A stretch of DNA of 64,000 nucleotides from Stenotrophomonas sp. 704A1. Its GTDB lineage: Bacteria > Pseudomonadota > Gammaproteobacteria > Xanthomonadales > Xanthomonadaceae. Every line of letters begins with the position of its first letter. Positions within the stretch are counted from its first letter, which is position 1. Both the position numbers and the translations under genes were made by a program. Below, piece after piece: positions 1 to 10,614 of the stretch. The notes beneath the pieces were generated by a model. It searched no databases. It had not been told where the DNA came from and worked only from the letters and a program-made list of their open reading frames with translations. Location of the stretch: the NCBI RefSeq assembly GCF_030549525.1, contig NZ_CP130831.1, positions 4,179,501 to 4,243,500 on the forward strand, written 5' to 3'.

Positions 1-1499
1 CCACCGTCGCCACGCTGGCGCTGACCGTGGCGCTATACCTCGCCGTGCCCAAGGGCTTCTTCCCGGTGCAGGACGCCGGCCTGGTGCAGGGCATCAGCGA
101 AGCACCGCAGGCGATCTCGTTCCAGGCCATGCGCGAGCGCCAGCAGGCACTGGCGGCGGCCATTGAAGCCGACGAGGCGGTGGCCAGCGTGTCGTCCTAC
201 ATCGGCGTGGACGGCAACAACGCCACCCTCAACACCGGCCGCCTGCTGATCGAGCTGAAGCCACATGGCGACCGCGACGGCGCGGCCGTGGTGATGGAAC
301 GGTTGCAGCAGCGCGTATCGAAGATTCCCGGCATCACCCTGTACCTGCAGCCGGTGCAGGAGCTGGGCATCGAAGACCGCATCAGCCGCACCCAGTACCA
401 GTTCACCCTGACCACGCCGGAACAGCAGACGCTGGAAACCTGGACGCCGAAGCTGTTGCAGGCCCTGCGCCAGCAGCCGGCGCTGCGCGATGTGGCCAGC
501 GACCTGCAGATGCAGGGCCGGCAGGCGCGGGTCAGCATCGACCGTGATGCGGCCGCAAGGCTGGGCGTCAGCGTGGAAGCCGTGGCCGATGCGCTGTACG
601 ACGCCTACGGTCAGCGGCAGAGCTCCACCATCTTCACCCAGGCCAGCCAGTACCGCGTGGTGCTGGAGGCCGATCCGTCGCGGCAGCCGGGGCCTGATGC
701 GATCAGCGGCCTGCGCGTGCGCAGCAGCGCCGGACAGACCGTGCCGTTGGGCGCGGTGGCGCGAGTGACACTGGGACCGGCGGCACTGCTGCGCAACCAT
801 GTCGGCCAGTTCCCGGCGGCCACGCTGTCGTTCAATCTGGCAACGGGCGCGTCGCTGGGCGAAGCCATCGACGCCGTCCAGGCCGCGCGCACGCAGGTCG
901 CCCTGCCCGACAGCATCGAACTGCGCCTGCAGGGCGCGGCGGCGGCGTTCAGCAGCTCGCTGTCGTCCACGCTCTGGTTGATCCTGGCGGCGGTGGTGGT
1001 GATGTACATCGTGCTGGGCGTGCTCTATGAGAGCTTCATCCACCCCATCACCATCCTCTCCACCCTGCCCTCGGCCACGGTGGGTGCGCTGGCCGCCGTG
1101 TGGCTCAGCGGTCGCAGCCTGGACCTGATCGCGGTGATCGGCATCGTGCTGCTGATCGGCCTGGTGAAGAAGAACGCGATCATGATGATCGACTTCGCAC
1201 TGGATGCGCAGCGCAGCCGCGGCATGGCACCACGCGAGGCCATCCATCAGGCCGCACTGCTGCGCTTCCGGCCGATCCTGATGACCACGCTGGCCGCGCT
1301 GTTCGGCGCGGTGCCGCTGATGCTCGCCAGCGGCTCCGGCGCTGAACTGCGGCAGCCGCTGGGCTGGGTGATGGTCGGTGGCCTGCTGGTCAGCCAGGTG
1401 CTGACCCTGTTCACCACGCCGGTGATCTACCTGGCGTTCGACCGCCTGCAGCGCCGCCGCGGCGCTGCGCCGTCCGCGCCTGACGAGGCACGCGCGTGA
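1..1499 (+). CDS. smeJ: RND multidrug efflux permease, C-terminal part (SmeJ/MdtB type)
   Basis: The gene enters from the left edge, so only about the last 499 residues are present. It encodes an inner-membrane proton-driven drug transporter subunit of the resistance-nodulation-division family. The visible part carries the second periplasmic porter/docking half ([11 protein letters not shown] near the edge) and the last transmembrane block, including [14 protein letters not shown] (TM10, with the conserved relay lysine) and the closing TTPVIYLAF helix. Its stop overlaps the GTG start of the next RND gene by 4 nt, so the two are co-translated. Two adjacent RND permeases are the hallmark of MdtBC-type heteromeric pumps, which in S. 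maltophilia is SmeIJK. The name rests on that arrangement and not on a search. Confidence 0.85.
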   Translation, partial: TVATLALTVALYLAVPKGFFPVQDAGLVQGISEAPQAISFQAMRERQQALAAAIEADEAVASVSSYIGVDGNNATLNTGRLLIELKPHGDRDGAAVVMERLQQRVSKIPGITLYLQPVQELGIEDRISRTQYQFTLTTPEQQTLETWTPKLLQALRQQPALRDVASDLQMQGRQARVSIDRDAAARLGVSVEAVADALYDAYGQRQSSTIFTQASQYRVVLEADPSRQPGPDAISGLRVRSSAGQTVPLGAVARVTLGPAALLRNHVGQFPAATLSFNLATGASLGEAIDAVQAARTQVALPDSIELRLQGAAAAFSSSLSSTLWLILAAVVVMYIVLGVLYESFIHPITILSTLPSATVGALAAVWLSGRSLDLIAVIGIVLLIGLVKKNAIMMIDFALDAQRSRGMAPREAIHQAALLRFRPILMTTLAALFGAVPLMLASGSGAELRQPLGWVMVGGLLVSQVLTLFTTPVIYLAFDRLQRRRGAAPSAPDEARA

Positions 1500-4400
1500 G
1501 CCCTGTCGCCCGCGTGGTGCAGGCGTGCGTGCAGCGCCCGGTAGCCACCGTGCTGCTGGCCGTGGCACTGGTGCTGGCCGGCCTGCTGGCACTGCGCCTG
1601 CTGCCGGTGGCGCCGCTGCCGCAGGTCGACTATCCGGCCATCGAGGTCAGCGCCAGCCTGCCCGGCGCCTCGCCTGAATCGATGGCGGCCACGGTCGCCA
1701 CGCCACTGGAGCGCGCGCTGGGCAGCCTGCCCGGCATCTCGCGCATCGATTCGGCCAGCACCCAGGGGCAGACCGAGATCGAACTGAAGTTCGTGCTCGG
1801 ACGCGATATCGACGAGGCTGCGCGTGAAGTGCAGGCGGCGATCAACCTGGCCCGCGGCCAGTTGCCCAGCGGCATGCCGGGCATGCCGGACTACCGCAAG
1901 GTGAATCCTTCGCAGGCACCGATCCTGGCCCTGGCGCTGACCTCGGATACGCTGTCGCCCGGCCAGCTGTACGACCTGGGTTCTACCGTGCTGGCGCAGA
2001 AGCTGTCGCAGGTGCCGGGCGTCGGTGAGGTGCAGGTGGGCGGCAGCGCCTTGCCCGCGGTGCGCGTGTCACTGGATCCCAACGCGTTGAACCACGCCGG
2101 GCTGGCGCTGGAGGATGTGGCACAGGCGATCGACCGTGCCAATGCGGTGCGCCCCCTGGGTGCGGTCGGCGATGCCCGCCAGCAGTGGCAGCTGGAGGCG
2201 CCGCTGCAGCTGCGCCAGGCCGCACAGTACCGCGCGCTGGCGCTGAAGATCAGCGGCGATCACATGCTGCGGCTGGGCGATGTCGCTGCCGTGGCCGATG
2301 GTGTGGAAGACCGTTACGCCAGCGGCTTCCACAATGAACGCCCGGCGGTGCTGTTGATTGTCAGCCGCCAGCCCGGTGCCAACATCATCGCCACGGTCGA
2401 CGCGATCCAGGCACAGCTGCCGCAACTGCATGCGCTGCTGCCGGCCAACGTCGACATGCGCCTGGTGATGGACCGTTCGCCGGTGATCCGGGCCACGCTG
2501 CACGAGGCGGAGATCACCCTGCTGCTGGCCATCGCACTGGTGGTGCTGGTGGTACTCGGCTTCCTCGGCCACTGGCGCGCCGCGCTGGTGCCCAGCGTGG
2601 CGATCCCGGTGGTGCTGTTCGGCACGCTGGCGTTGATCGCGTTGCTGGGGTTCTCTCTCAACACGCTCTCGCTGATGGCGTTGATCGTCGCCGCGGTGCT
2701 GGTGGTGGACGATGCCATCGTGGTGCTGGAGAACATTGCACGGCACCGCGAACGGGGCGCCGACCGCTGGCAGGCAGCGGTACGCGGTGCCTCGGAAGTG
2801 GGCGCCACCCTGCTGTCGATGAACCTGGCACTGGCGGTGGTGTTCGTCTCGATCCTGTTCCTGGACGATTTCGTGCAGCGGCTGTTCCGCGAGTTCTCTC
2901 TGACCCTGATCGCCGCGATGGCGGTATCGGTACTGGTGGCGCTGAGCCTCGTGCCGATGCTGTGCGCACGGCTGCTGGTGGACGATGCGCAACGGCCGTC
3001 GCGCTGGCAACGCGGCAGCACGGCACTGTTCGAACGCGTGCGCGGTGCCTACCTGCGCACCCTGCAGGCCAGCCTGCGGCATCTTGGTTGGCCGCTGCTG
3101 GCCTTCGCGGCGGTGATCGCGCTCAATGCCTGGCTGTTCCAGCAGGTTCCCAAGGGCATCGTGCCGCAGCAGGATACCGCGCAGCTGCGCGGCTTCGCCC
3201 GCGGCGACGACGGCCTGTCCTTCCAGGCGATGCAGCCGAAGATCGACGCCTATCGCAGGCTCCTGCTGTCCGACCCGGCCATCGAGGACATCATCGGGTA
3301 CATCGGCGGCAGCAACGGCGTCAACAACGCCTTCATCATGATCAAGATGAAGCCGCTGGCCGAGCGCAGGGTCTCCAGCCAGCAGGTGATCGACCGCCTG
3401 CGCGCGCGCCTGCCCAAGCTGCCCGGCGGCAATCTCTATCTGTGGGTGGACCAGGACATCCGCCTGGAAGGCGCGGGCAGCAGCGGCAAGTACGAGTTCC
3501 AGCTGCTGTCGGCCGAAACCGCGCCGCTGCGCCAGTGGGCGCCGAAGGTGGCCGCCGCACTGCGCGGGCTGCCCGAGCTGGTGGACGTGGAAGCACAGGG
3601 CGAAGCGGGCATGCGCCAGGTGGTGCTGGACATCGACCGCGAGGCGGCCGCCCGCCATGGCGTGGACCTGCGCACGGTCGCCAACATGCTCAACAACTCC
3701 TTCAGCCAGCGCCAGGTCGCCACCCTGTACGACAGCCTCAACCAGTACCGCGTGGTGATGGAACTGGATCCAAAGCACACCCAGGACCCGGGCACGCTGT
3801 CGCGGCTGCAGGTGGTCGATGGCACGGGCCAGCGCATTCCGTTGTCGAGCATCGCCAGCTGGCGCTACGGCATGGCACCGGACCGCGTCTACCACAGCGA
3901 GCAGTTCGCCTCGATCTGGATCGAGTTCGCGCTGGCGCCAGGCGTGGGCCTGGAGCAGGCCACGCAGGCCATCAACGCAGCGATGGCACAGCTGATGCTG
4001 CCGCGCACGGTGCAGGCAAAGCTGTCCGGTGAAGCCGGTGGCCTGGACAGCCTGCGCGCGCGCCAGCTGTGGCTGGTGCTGGGCGCGACGCTGGCGGTCT
4101 ACCTGGTGCTGGGCATCCTCTACGAGAGCTTCCTGCAGCCGCTGGTGATCCTGTCCACGCTGCCCTCGGCCGGCGTCGGCGCGCTGCTGGCGCTGTGGCT
4201 GTTCGGCAACGAACTGAACCTGATCGCCCTGCTCGGCCTGTTCCTGCTGGTGGGGGTGGTGATGAAGAACACCATCCTGCTGGTGGATTTCGCACTGGCC
4301 GGCGAGCGGCGCGGGCTGAGCGCGCAGGATTCAGTGATGGAAGCCGCGCGGTTGCGCCTGCGGCCGATCCTGATGACCTCGCTGGCGGCGCTGCTGGGCA

Positions 4401-4561
4401 CGCTGCCGCTGATGCTGGCCAATGGCGAGGGCTGGGAACTGCGGCAGCCGCTGGGCATCGCGATCGTGGGCGGATTGCTGGTCAGCCAGTGGCTGACGCT
4501 GTACACGACCCCAGCGATGTATCTGGCGTTGGCGAGGATCCGGGCGAAACAGACCCTGTAG
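1496..4561 (+). CDS. smeK: RND multidrug efflux permease (SmeK/MdtC type)
   Basis: The protein has 1021 residues, the normal length for an RND permease. It starts at a GTG overlapping the upstream stop (GTGA). TM1 is at about residues 10-30. TM4 carries the paired proton-relay aspartates in [11 protein letters not shown] (about residues 402-412), and TM10 carries the matching lysine in [12 protein letters not shown] (about residue 921). Two large periplasmic loops separate the membrane halves. It probably forms a mixed trimer with the preceding permease, served by a membrane-fusion protein encoded upstream of the window. No outer-membrane factor gene follows. The TAG stop codon is the first part of a SMAG repeat. 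Confidence 0.9.
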   Translation: MSPVARVVQACVQRPVATVLLAVALVLAGLLALRLLPVAPLPQVDYPAIEVSASLPGASPESMAATVATPLERALGSLPGISRIDSASTQGQTEIELKFVLGRDIDEAAREVQAAINLARGQLPSGMPGMPDYRKVNPSQAPILALALTSDTLSPGQLYDLGSTVLAQKLSQVPGVGEVQVGGSALPAVRVSLDPNALNHAGLALEDVAQAIDRANAVRPLGAVGDARQQWQLEAPLQLRQAAQYRALALKISGDHMLRLGDVAAVADGVEDRYASGFHNERPAVLLIVSRQPGANIIATVDAIQAQLPQLHALLPANVDMRLVMDRSPVIRATLHEAEITLLLAIALVVLVVLGFLGHWRAALVPSVAIPVVLFGTLALIALLGFSLNTLSLMALIVAAVLVVDDAIVVLENIARHRERGADRWQAAVRGASEVGATLLSMNLALAVVFVSILFLDDFVQRLFREFSLTLIAAMAVSVLVALSLVPMLCARLLVDDAQRPSRWQRGSTALFERVRGAYLRTLQASLRHLGWPLLAFAAVIALNAWLFQQVPKGIVPQQDTAQLRGFARGDDGLSFQAMQPKIDAYRRLLLSDPAIEDIIGYIGGSNGVNNAFIMIKMKPLAERRVSSQQVIDRLRARLPKLPGGNLYLWVDQDIRLEGAGSSGKYEFQLLSAETAPLRQWAPKVAAALRGLPELVDVEAQGEAGMRQVVLDIDREAAARHGVDLRTVANMLNNSFSQRQVATLYDSLNQYRVVMELDPKHTQDPGTLSRLQVVDGTGQRIPLSSIASWRYGMAPDRVYHSEQFASIWIEFALAPGVGLEQATQAINAAMAQLMLPRTVQAKLSGEAGGLDSLRARQLWLVLGATLAVYLVLGILYESFLQPLVILSTLPSAGVGALLALWLFGNELNLIALLGLFLLVGVVMKNTILLVDFALAGERRGLSAQDSVMEAARLRLRPILMTSLAALLGTLPLMLANGEGWELRQPLGIAIVGGLLVSQWLTLYTTPAMYLALARIRAKQTL

Positions 4562-4584
4562 CGTCGAGCCATGCTCGACTGGGA
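4558..4584 (+). repeat. SMAG (GTAG-headed) palindromic repeat
   Basis: GTAG is followed by CGTCGAGC CAT GCTCGACT, an imperfect hairpin of the class described as SMAG repeats in S. maltophilia. The GTAG head supplies the stop codon of the upstream RND gene. Confidence 0.85.
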
Positions 4585-4591
4585 TCGGCGG

Positions 4592-4903
4592 TCAGTGCCG
4601 CACGACGAAGCCGCCAGACCGACCGCTGGAGGGCGCCTGCAGCTCCTCATTGAATGCCGCTTTGATGGCCGTGATGGCAGCGTCCCGGTTCATGCCCTGG
4701 CGGGTCATCAGCGCGTCGGCCACGTGCTGGGCAACATCGGCGAGGATCCGGCCCCAGGCACGTTCTTCCTGGATGTCGGGACGATCCTCGTACCGCCCCA
4801 CCTTCAACGAAGCATGCAGCCCGCGCTCGGCGATCCACACCCGGATCATCTCGACGGACGATTCGTCGCGTCGTGCAGCGTCAGGGATGAGCAGTTCATT
4901 CAT
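4592..4903 (-). CDS. DUF5076 family protein
   Basis: A 103-residue protein beginning MNELLIPDAARRDESS. The body contains VEMIRVWIAERGLHASLKVG and a mostly helical second half, and the pattern matches my memory of the short uncharacterised DUF5076 family. There is no signal peptide or membrane segment, so it is probably cytoplasmic. A GTG 15 codons upstream (4948) would extend it, but that adds an Ala-rich tail unlike the family, so the ATG at 4903 is preferred. It is convergent with the RND operon. Its upstream region is filled by SMAG repeats, so its promoter must lie within or beyond that array. Function unknown. Confidence 0.75.
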   Translation of the reverse strand: MNELLIPDAARRDESSVEMIRVWIAERGLHASLKVGRYEDRPDIQEERAWGRILADVAQHVADALMTRQGMNRDAAITAIKAAFNEELQAPSSGRSGGFVVRH

Positions 4904-4941
4904 GGCGGCAGCCGCGGGACAGGTTGCCGCATTGTGGCGCA

Positions 4942-5060
4942 CATCCACGCGTGGCGTGGATCTACTGCGTCAGTCGAGCATGGCTACTGCGTCAGTCGAG
5001 CATGGCTACTGCGTCAGTCGAGCAAGGCTATCGCGTCAGTCGAGCATGGCTCGACTCTAC
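4942..5060 (-). repeat. Degenerate tandem SMAG array (five heads, 22-nt period)
   Basis: Read on the minus strand, five GTAG-like heads lie at 5060, 5031 (mutated to ATAG), 5009, 4987 and 4965. The outer two units keep both palindrome arms. The three inner units have lost the 5' arm, leaving GTAGCCATGCTCGACTGACGC-like 22-nt repeats in perfect 22-bp register. The array lies between the DUF5076 start and aroG. The 4904-5220 gap holds this array and the inverted repeat at 5081-5131, with no gene. Confidence 0.8.
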
Positions 5061-5080
5061 AAAAAAAGGTATCACCACCC

Positions 5081-5131
5081 CGGCGATGGACCTGGCGCTG
5101 TCGTACTTGCGCAGCGCCAGGCGCATCGCCG
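5081..5131. repeat. Long inverted repeat downstream of aroG
   Basis: Arms CGGCGATGgaCCTGGCGCTG and CAGCGCCAGGcgCATCGCCG flank an 11-nt loop, giving 18 paired bases with one 2-nt internal mismatch. On the aroG strand it starts about 90 nt after the stop and is followed about 13 nt later by a run of seven T (plus-strand A7 at 5061-5067). It may protect or terminate the aroG transcript. Confidence 0.6.
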
Positions 5132-5220
5132 GTGCGGACGGGCCGGCCTCCAACTCCGACCGACCCTGATCGCGGCCGCACCCCCGCAGGCGCTGGCCGC
5201 CATCCACACACGTGCCGCAC

Positions 5221-6294
5221 TCAAGCCGCTTCAGACACCTTTACTTCACGACGGGCGCGCACGGCAGCGGCCAGGCGCTCCAGCACCGTCACCGTGGTAT
5301 CCCAGTCGATGCAGCCATCGGTGATGCTCTGGCCGTAGACCAGCGGCTGGCCTTCGACCAGTTCCTGGCGGCCGCCGACCAGATGGCTCTCCACCATCAC
5401 GCCGACGATGCGCTGTTCGCCCTCTTCCAGCTGGGTAGCGATGTCCTCGATCACCTTGGGCTGGTTGTCCGGATTCTTCAGGCTGTTGGCGTGGCTGGCA
5501 TCGATCATCAGCCGCGTCGGCAGCTTGGCCTTGGCCAGCGCCTGGCAGGCCTCGCCCACGCTGGCGGCATCGTAGTTCGGCTGCTTGCCGCCGCGCAGGA
5601 TCACATGGCAATCCGGGTTGCCGGTGGTGGACACGATGGCGGTGCCGCCCTGCTTGGTCACCGACAGGAAGTGGTGCGGGTTGGACGCTGCGCCCACTGC
5701 ATCGGCGGCGATCTTGACGTTGCCGTCGGTGCCGTTCTTGAAGCCGACCGGGCAGGAAAGGCCCGAGGCCAGTTCGCGATGCACCTGGCTCTCGGTGGTA
5801 CGCGCACCGATCGCGCCCCAGGCCACCAGATCGGCGATGTACTGCGGCGAGATCACGTCGAGGAACTCGACACCGGCCGGCAGGCCGAGCTTGTTGATGT
5901 CGCGCAGCAGGCCGCGGGCAATGCGCAGGCCCTTGTCGATCCTGAAGCTGCCATCCAGGTCCGGGTCGTTGATCAGGCCCTTCCAGCCGACCGTTGTACG
6001 CGGCTTTTCGAAGTACACGCGCATGACGATTTCCAGTTCGCCGGCCAGCGCGTCGCGCAGGGGCTTCAGGCGCTGGGCGTATTCGATGGCCGCGTGCGGA
6101 TCGTGGATCGAGCACGGGCCCACCACCACCGCCAGGCGGTCATCGCGGCCGTGCAGGATTTCGTGCAGGGCCGCGCGCGAGGCGCTGACGGTGTCGGAGG
6201 CTTCGTCATCGCACGGCAGCATCGCCAGCAGCTGGGCAGGCGGTGTCAGCGGTTCGATGGTGCGGATACGCAGGTCGTCGGTGTGCGGGGGCAT
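5221..6294 (-). CDS. aroG: 3-deoxy-7-phosphoheptulonate (DAHP) synthase, class I
   Basis: A 357-residue enzyme that condenses phosphoenolpyruvate and erythrose 4-phosphate, the first step of the shikimate pathway. The class I-alpha signature is clear: VVGPCSIHDP, RVYFEKPRTTVGWKGLINDP, GARTTESQVHRELASGL, GFKNGTDGN, the metal-binding IDASHAN, and VESHLVGG near the end. The ATG at 6294 is chosen because it gives the usual N-terminus and has a GGAG about 11 nt upstream; an in-frame upstream start runs into the attenuator region. Expression is probably controlled by the leader peptide and terminator immediately upstream. The exact paralogue (aroF, aroG or aroH type) cannot be told from here. Confidence 0.93.
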   Translation of the reverse strand: MPPHTDDLRIRTIEPLTPPAQLLAMLPCDDEASDTVSASRAALHEILHGRDDRLAVVVGPCSIHDPHAAIEYAQRLKPLRDALAGELEIVMRVYFEKPRTTVGWKGLINDPDLDGSFRIDKGLRIARGLLRDINKLGLPAGVEFLDVISPQYIADLVAWGAIGARTTESQVHRELASGLSCPVGFKNGTDGNVKIAADAVGAASNPHHFLSVTKQGGTAIVSTTGNPDCHVILRGGKQPNYDAASVGEACQALAKAKLPTRLMIDASHANSLKNPDNQPKVIEDIATQLEEGEQRIVGVMVESHLVGGRQELVEGQPLVYGQSITDGCIDWDTTVTVLERLAAAVRARREVKVSEAA

Positions 6295-6340
6295 TGCGGG
6301 GGTTCTCCGGAACGTTGGGGGTCCCCAGCGTGGCGACATG

Positions 6341-6370
6341 AAAAAAGCCGCCAGGTTCGCTGGCGGCTTT
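6341..6370 (-). terminator. Attenuator terminator in the aroG leader
   Basis: On the minus strand GCCGCCAG-CGAAC-CTGGCGGC is followed by six T, a textbook intrinsic terminator. It lies 23 nt after the leader-peptide stop and 46 nt before the aroG start. The 5' arm (CCGCCAG) can instead pair with an identical CTGGCGG segment inside the leader-peptide coding region (6417-6423), which would be the antiterminator. Confidence 0.85.
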
Positions 6371-6393
6371 CGGGAATGCGTCTGAAGGTTTCT

Positions 6394-6471
6394 TCAGGGT
6401 GAGCGCAGTCCTTCCTCCGCCAGAGGCTTCGGAAAGTAATACCAATAAAAGCTGGCGTGGGCTGCGTTCAT
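6394..6471 (-). CDS. Attenuation leader peptide of DAHP synthase
   Basis: A 25-codon ORF beginning ATG-AAC-GCA-GCC and ending CCC-TGA. Codons 8-13 read Phe-Tyr-Trp-Tyr-Tyr-Phe, so all three aromatic amino acids, the end products of the pathway, sit in one block. The peptide ends just before the aroG terminator. This is the standard layout of ribosome-mediated attenuation, as in the trp and pheA leaders: shortage of any aromatic aminoacyl-tRNA stalls the ribosome and favours the antiterminator. There is no Shine-Dalgarno upstream; the likely -10 box ends 9 nt before the ATG, so translation may be leaderless. The ORF is too short to appear in most automatic annotations. Confidence 0.85.
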   Translation of the reverse strand: MNAAHASFYWYYFPKPLAEEGLRSP

Positions 6472-6480
6472 GGGATGTAT

Positions 6481-6509
6481 TGATAACACAGGGTTTTGGC
6501 GGGTGCCAA
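6481..6509 (-). promoter_or_regulatory. Probable sigma-70 promoter of the aroG leader
   Basis: On the minus strand TTGGCA (6504-6509) and TTATCA (6481-6486) are separated by exactly 17 nt. The expected start of transcription is about 3 nt before the leader-peptide ATG at 6471. Confidence 0.6.
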
Positions 6510-6555
6510 CTGTTTCATTCGCAACTGCGGGCGCGGTTCAGGGCCCGGCGATGCG

Positions 6556-6816
6556 CTAGCGCTTGCCGTGCACTTCCACGTCCAGCAGCAGCGCCTCGTG
6601 GATGTCGACCCAGCGCTCGACCACGCGGTCCAGTTCCTTGCGGGCCTCGTCCAGCTGCTCGGGGTTGAGCAGCGAACGGGCGGTGTAGAGATCGGAAACC
6701 AGCTGCCGCAGGGTTGTTTCCAGAATGGCCACCGACGGCCCCTGCAGCCCCGGCAACTGCAGCGCCGGGCTGTCGCCAAGGGTTCCGTACAGCGTCACCT
6801 GGAGCTTGCTCTGCAT
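6556..6816 (-). CDS. Hypothetical 86-residue protein
   Basis: A small soluble protein starting MQSKLQVTLYGTLGDSPALQ and ending in an acidic/basic helical stretch (ELDRVVERWVDIHEALLLDVEV). An AGGGAAG ribosome-binding site lies about 8 nt before the ATG, which supports a real start; a longer frame to 7110 would run antisense into the neighbouring hydrolase. The second half looks wholly alpha-helical with heptad-like leucines and may be a short coiled coil. I do not recognise the family. It stands alone between the aroG leader and a divergent hydrolase gene. Confidence 0.65.
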   Translation of the reverse strand: MQSKLQVTLYGTLGDSPALQLPGLQGPSVAILETTLRQLVSDLYTARSLLNPEQLDEARKELDRVVERWVDIHEALLLDVEVHGKR

Positions 6817-6976
6817 GATCGACTTCCCTGCGGGTGGATACGGCCGAGCACCATCTTTACCCGGAACCGATGACACCCGCATGTGCCATCCCCCGCGCGG
6901 GCACGCTGCGGGTTCCATTGCACGGCGGCGCCAGGGACGCGGTAGGATCGCGCCACGTCCCTCCGGGTACCACGCC

Positions 6977-8140
6977 ATGCGCCGTGTCGTCCTGCTGTTG
7001 CTGACGCTGTTGCCGATGGTGGCGCTGTCCGCACCGCCGCCCCTGCCGACACCGGCCCGTATCGACGCCGAGGCGCAGCGCCTGATGCAGGCCGCGCAGG
7101 CACGCGGCATGGCGCTGGCGGTGATCGACGGTGGCCAGGTGGTGCACGTGGCCGCCTATGGCGAGCGCAACGCCGCCGGCGAGCCGCTGCGCACTGATAC
7201 GGTGATGTATGCGGCATCGCTGACCAAGATGGCGTTCGGCCATCTGGTCGCGCAGCTGGCGCAGGAAAAAGTGATCGACCTGGATGCCAGCATCGCCACC
7301 TTGCTGGACAGGCCGCTGCCGGACTACCCGGTCGACACGAAGCACTACGCCGATTACAGCGTACTGGCCGGCGACCCGCGCTGGCGCCAGCTCACGCCGC
7401 GCCTGCTGCTCAATCATGGCAGCGGCTTCGCCAACTTCGCGTTTCTGGAACCGGATGGCAGGCTGAAATTCCATTTCGATCCGGGAAGCCGCTACGGGTA
7501 TTCCGGCGAAGGACTGATCCTGCTGCAGTTCGTGCTCGAACGCGGGCGCCCTGGCCAGGACGTCGGCGCGCTGATGCAGCAGCGTGTGTTCGACCGCTTC
7601 GGCATGCCGCGTACCAGCATGATGTGGCGCGGGGATTTCGCCGCCAACCTGGCCGACGGCTGGACCGCCGATGGCACGCCCGAGCCGCATGACGAGCGCA
7701 GCCGGGTGCGGGCCGCCGGCTCGATGGATACCACCATCGCGGACATGGCCAACTTCGCTGCAGGCTATGTGCGCGGCGACGGCCTTTCAGCGGCCATGCG
7801 ACAGGAACTGGTGCGTCCGCAGCTGCCGATCACCACCGCCAGCCAGTTCCCGACACTGCAGCCGGCGCTGCCGGTGGCGCAGCGGCACCGGGAACTGGCG
7901 GCAGCGCTGGGGGTGGTCGCCTTCCGCGGCCCTCAGGGCCCGGGCTTCTACAAGGGCGGCCACGATGATGCGGTGGGCAATACGCTGGTGTGCATCGAGC
8001 GGGGACAGCGCTGCATGGTGATTCTGGGCAATGACGTACGTGCGGAAGCCACGTTTCCGGCCCTGGTGGCATTCGTGCTGGGCCGGACCGGCGTGCCGTG
8101 GCCGTGGGAATACGGGGCGAAGAAGGTGTTCGTGCGCTGA
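6977..8140 (+). CDS. Secreted serine hydrolase of the beta-lactamase (class C/EstB) fold
   Basis: A 387-residue protein with an N-terminal signal peptide (MRRVVLLLLTLLPMVALSA). The catalytic motifs of the beta-lactamase/esterase/D,D-peptidase fold are visible: SLTK (Ser81, Lys84), YSG (Tyr175-Gly177) and a final GGHDD at about residue 329. The ATG at 6977 is used because the hydrophobic leader begins there; the open frame reaches further upstream but antisense to the 86-residue gene. Members of this family range from esterases to peptidases, and the substrate cannot be told. It is monocistronic and is followed by a strong terminator. Confidence 0.85.
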   Translation: MRRVVLLLLTLLPMVALSAPPPLPTPARIDAEAQRLMQAAQARGMALAVIDGGQVVHVAAYGERNAAGEPLRTDTVMYAASLTKMAFGHLVAQLAQEKVIDLDASIATLLDRPLPDYPVDTKHYADYSVLAGDPRWRQLTPRLLLNHGSGFANFAFLEPDGRLKFHFDPGSRYGYSGEGLILLQFVLERGRPGQDVGALMQQRVFDRFGMPRTSMMWRGDFAANLADGWTADGTPEPHDERSRVRAAGSMDTTIADMANFAAGYVRGDGLSAAMRQELVRPQLPITTASQFPTLQPALPVAQRHRELAAALGVVAFRGPQGPGFYKGGHDDAVGNTLVCIERGQRCMVILGNDVRAEATFPALVAFVLGRTGVPWPWEYGAKKVFVR

Positions 8141-8164
8141 CGGCATCCAGGCAGCCGGGCAGAC

Positions 8165-8195
8165 AAAAAAAACCCCGCCATACGGCGGGGTTTTT
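8165..8195. terminator. Bidirectional terminator between the hydrolase gene and groEL
   Basis: A8 is followed by CCCCGCC-ATAC-GGCGGGG-TTTTT. The stem is flanked by A on one side and T on the other, so it can end both convergent transcripts. Confidence 0.9.
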
Positions 8196-8218
8196 CATTG
8201 CGGGGCGAACGCGGGGAC

Positions 8219-9922
<1,704 letters not shown>

Positions 9923-9949
9923 TTACTGGGAAGCAGGTTGCGCCGACGC

Positions 9950-10237
9950 TCAGCCGATGACGGCGAGCACGTCGTCTTCGCGCAGGACCTTGTATTCGAC
10001 GCCTTCGCTCTTGTACGAGCTGCCGGCGTACTGGCCGTAGATGACCTTGTCACCGACCTTCAGCGACGGGGCGCGCACGGTGCCGTTGTCCAGCGGCTTG
10101 CCCGGGCCCACGGCCACGACTTCACCCTTGGTGGACTTTTCCTTGGCCGAGTCCGGGATCACGATGCCACCGGCGGAGATTTCGTCGGCTTCGATCGGCT
10201 TGACCACAACGCGGTCGTGCAGCGGCTTGATGCTCAT
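9950..10237 (-). CDS. groES: Co-chaperonin GroES (10 kDa)
   Basis: A 95-residue lid of the GroEL chamber, starting [14 protein letters not shown]. It contains the mobile-loop region ([29 protein letters not shown]) and ends [12 protein letters not shown]. The start at 10237 gives the family length, and AGAGGG lies about 8 nt upstream. It is the first gene of the groES-groEL operon. The CIRCE operator lies about 50 nt upstream of the start codon. Confidence 0.98.
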   Translation of the reverse strand: MSIKPLHDRVVVKPIEADEISAGGIVIPDSAKEKSTKGEVVAVGPGKPLDNGTVRAPSLKVGDKVIYGQYAGSSYKSEGVEYKVLREDDVLAVIG

Positions 10238-10284
10238 GTGAGACCCTCTTAAGTTATTGATTGGTCTAAAAAAGTCCGGCGATG

Positions 10285-10311
10285 TTAGCACTCACACCAG
10301 GTGACTGCCAG
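10285..10311 (-). promoter_or_regulatory. CIRCE operator (HrcA site) over the groES promoter
   Basis: TTAGCACTC, a 9-nt spacer, then GACTGCCAG. The first arm is a perfect match to the CIRCE consensus and the second matches at 6 of 9 positions; the 9-nt spacing is exact. On the groES strand a TTGCTG (minus strand of 10309-10314) and TGCTAA (of 10285-10290) could be the -35 and -10 boxes, so bound HrcA would block RNA polymerase. Confidence 0.8.
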
Positions 10312-10320
10312 CAACGCGCG

Positions 10321-10342
10321 TGAAAAAGCCCGACAGGTCGGG
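10321..10342 (-). terminator. Intrinsic terminator on the minus strand upstream of groES
   Basis: On the minus strand CCCGA-CCTG-TCGGG is followed by CTTTTTC. No minus-strand gene precedes it; the next gene to the right (10615) is on the plus strand. It either insulates groES or ends a small RNA. The rest of the 10238-10614 gap holds the CIRCE element and a GGCCTTGAAAGGCC hairpin, with no ORF. Confidence 0.6.
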
Positions 10343-10614
10343 AGCAGGACAGAGATGGAGACCCGCACAGGCCTTTCAAGGCCGCCCCGGGAAAAATTTT
10401 CAGCCCGCCGCCCTGCTCCCTGCCGGTCCGGCCAGGACAGGCGAGCGTGTCCTGCCGATGTCCCCTCCAGGGCCGCAGTGCGACACCGGCGTGTCCGCTC
10501 ACGTCAATTTGGTGACCCACGTCGCACTGTCAGATATCTGGCGTTCATTTACGACAAAGTGTCACGGGTTCGGCCTTACGGTGGGCCGGCATTCCCAATC
10601 ACAAGGAGTTGTCG

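Noticed and set aside
4942..5060. CRISPR-like regular repeats
   Set aside because: The period is 22 nt with no unique spacers, the units match SMAG elements, and there are no cas genes.
6824..6860. A second sigma-28 promoter before the 86-residue gene (TAAAG and GCCGTAT on the minus strand)
   Set aside because: The two boxes are 4 nt too close compared with the strict FliA spacing seen at 21040-21066.
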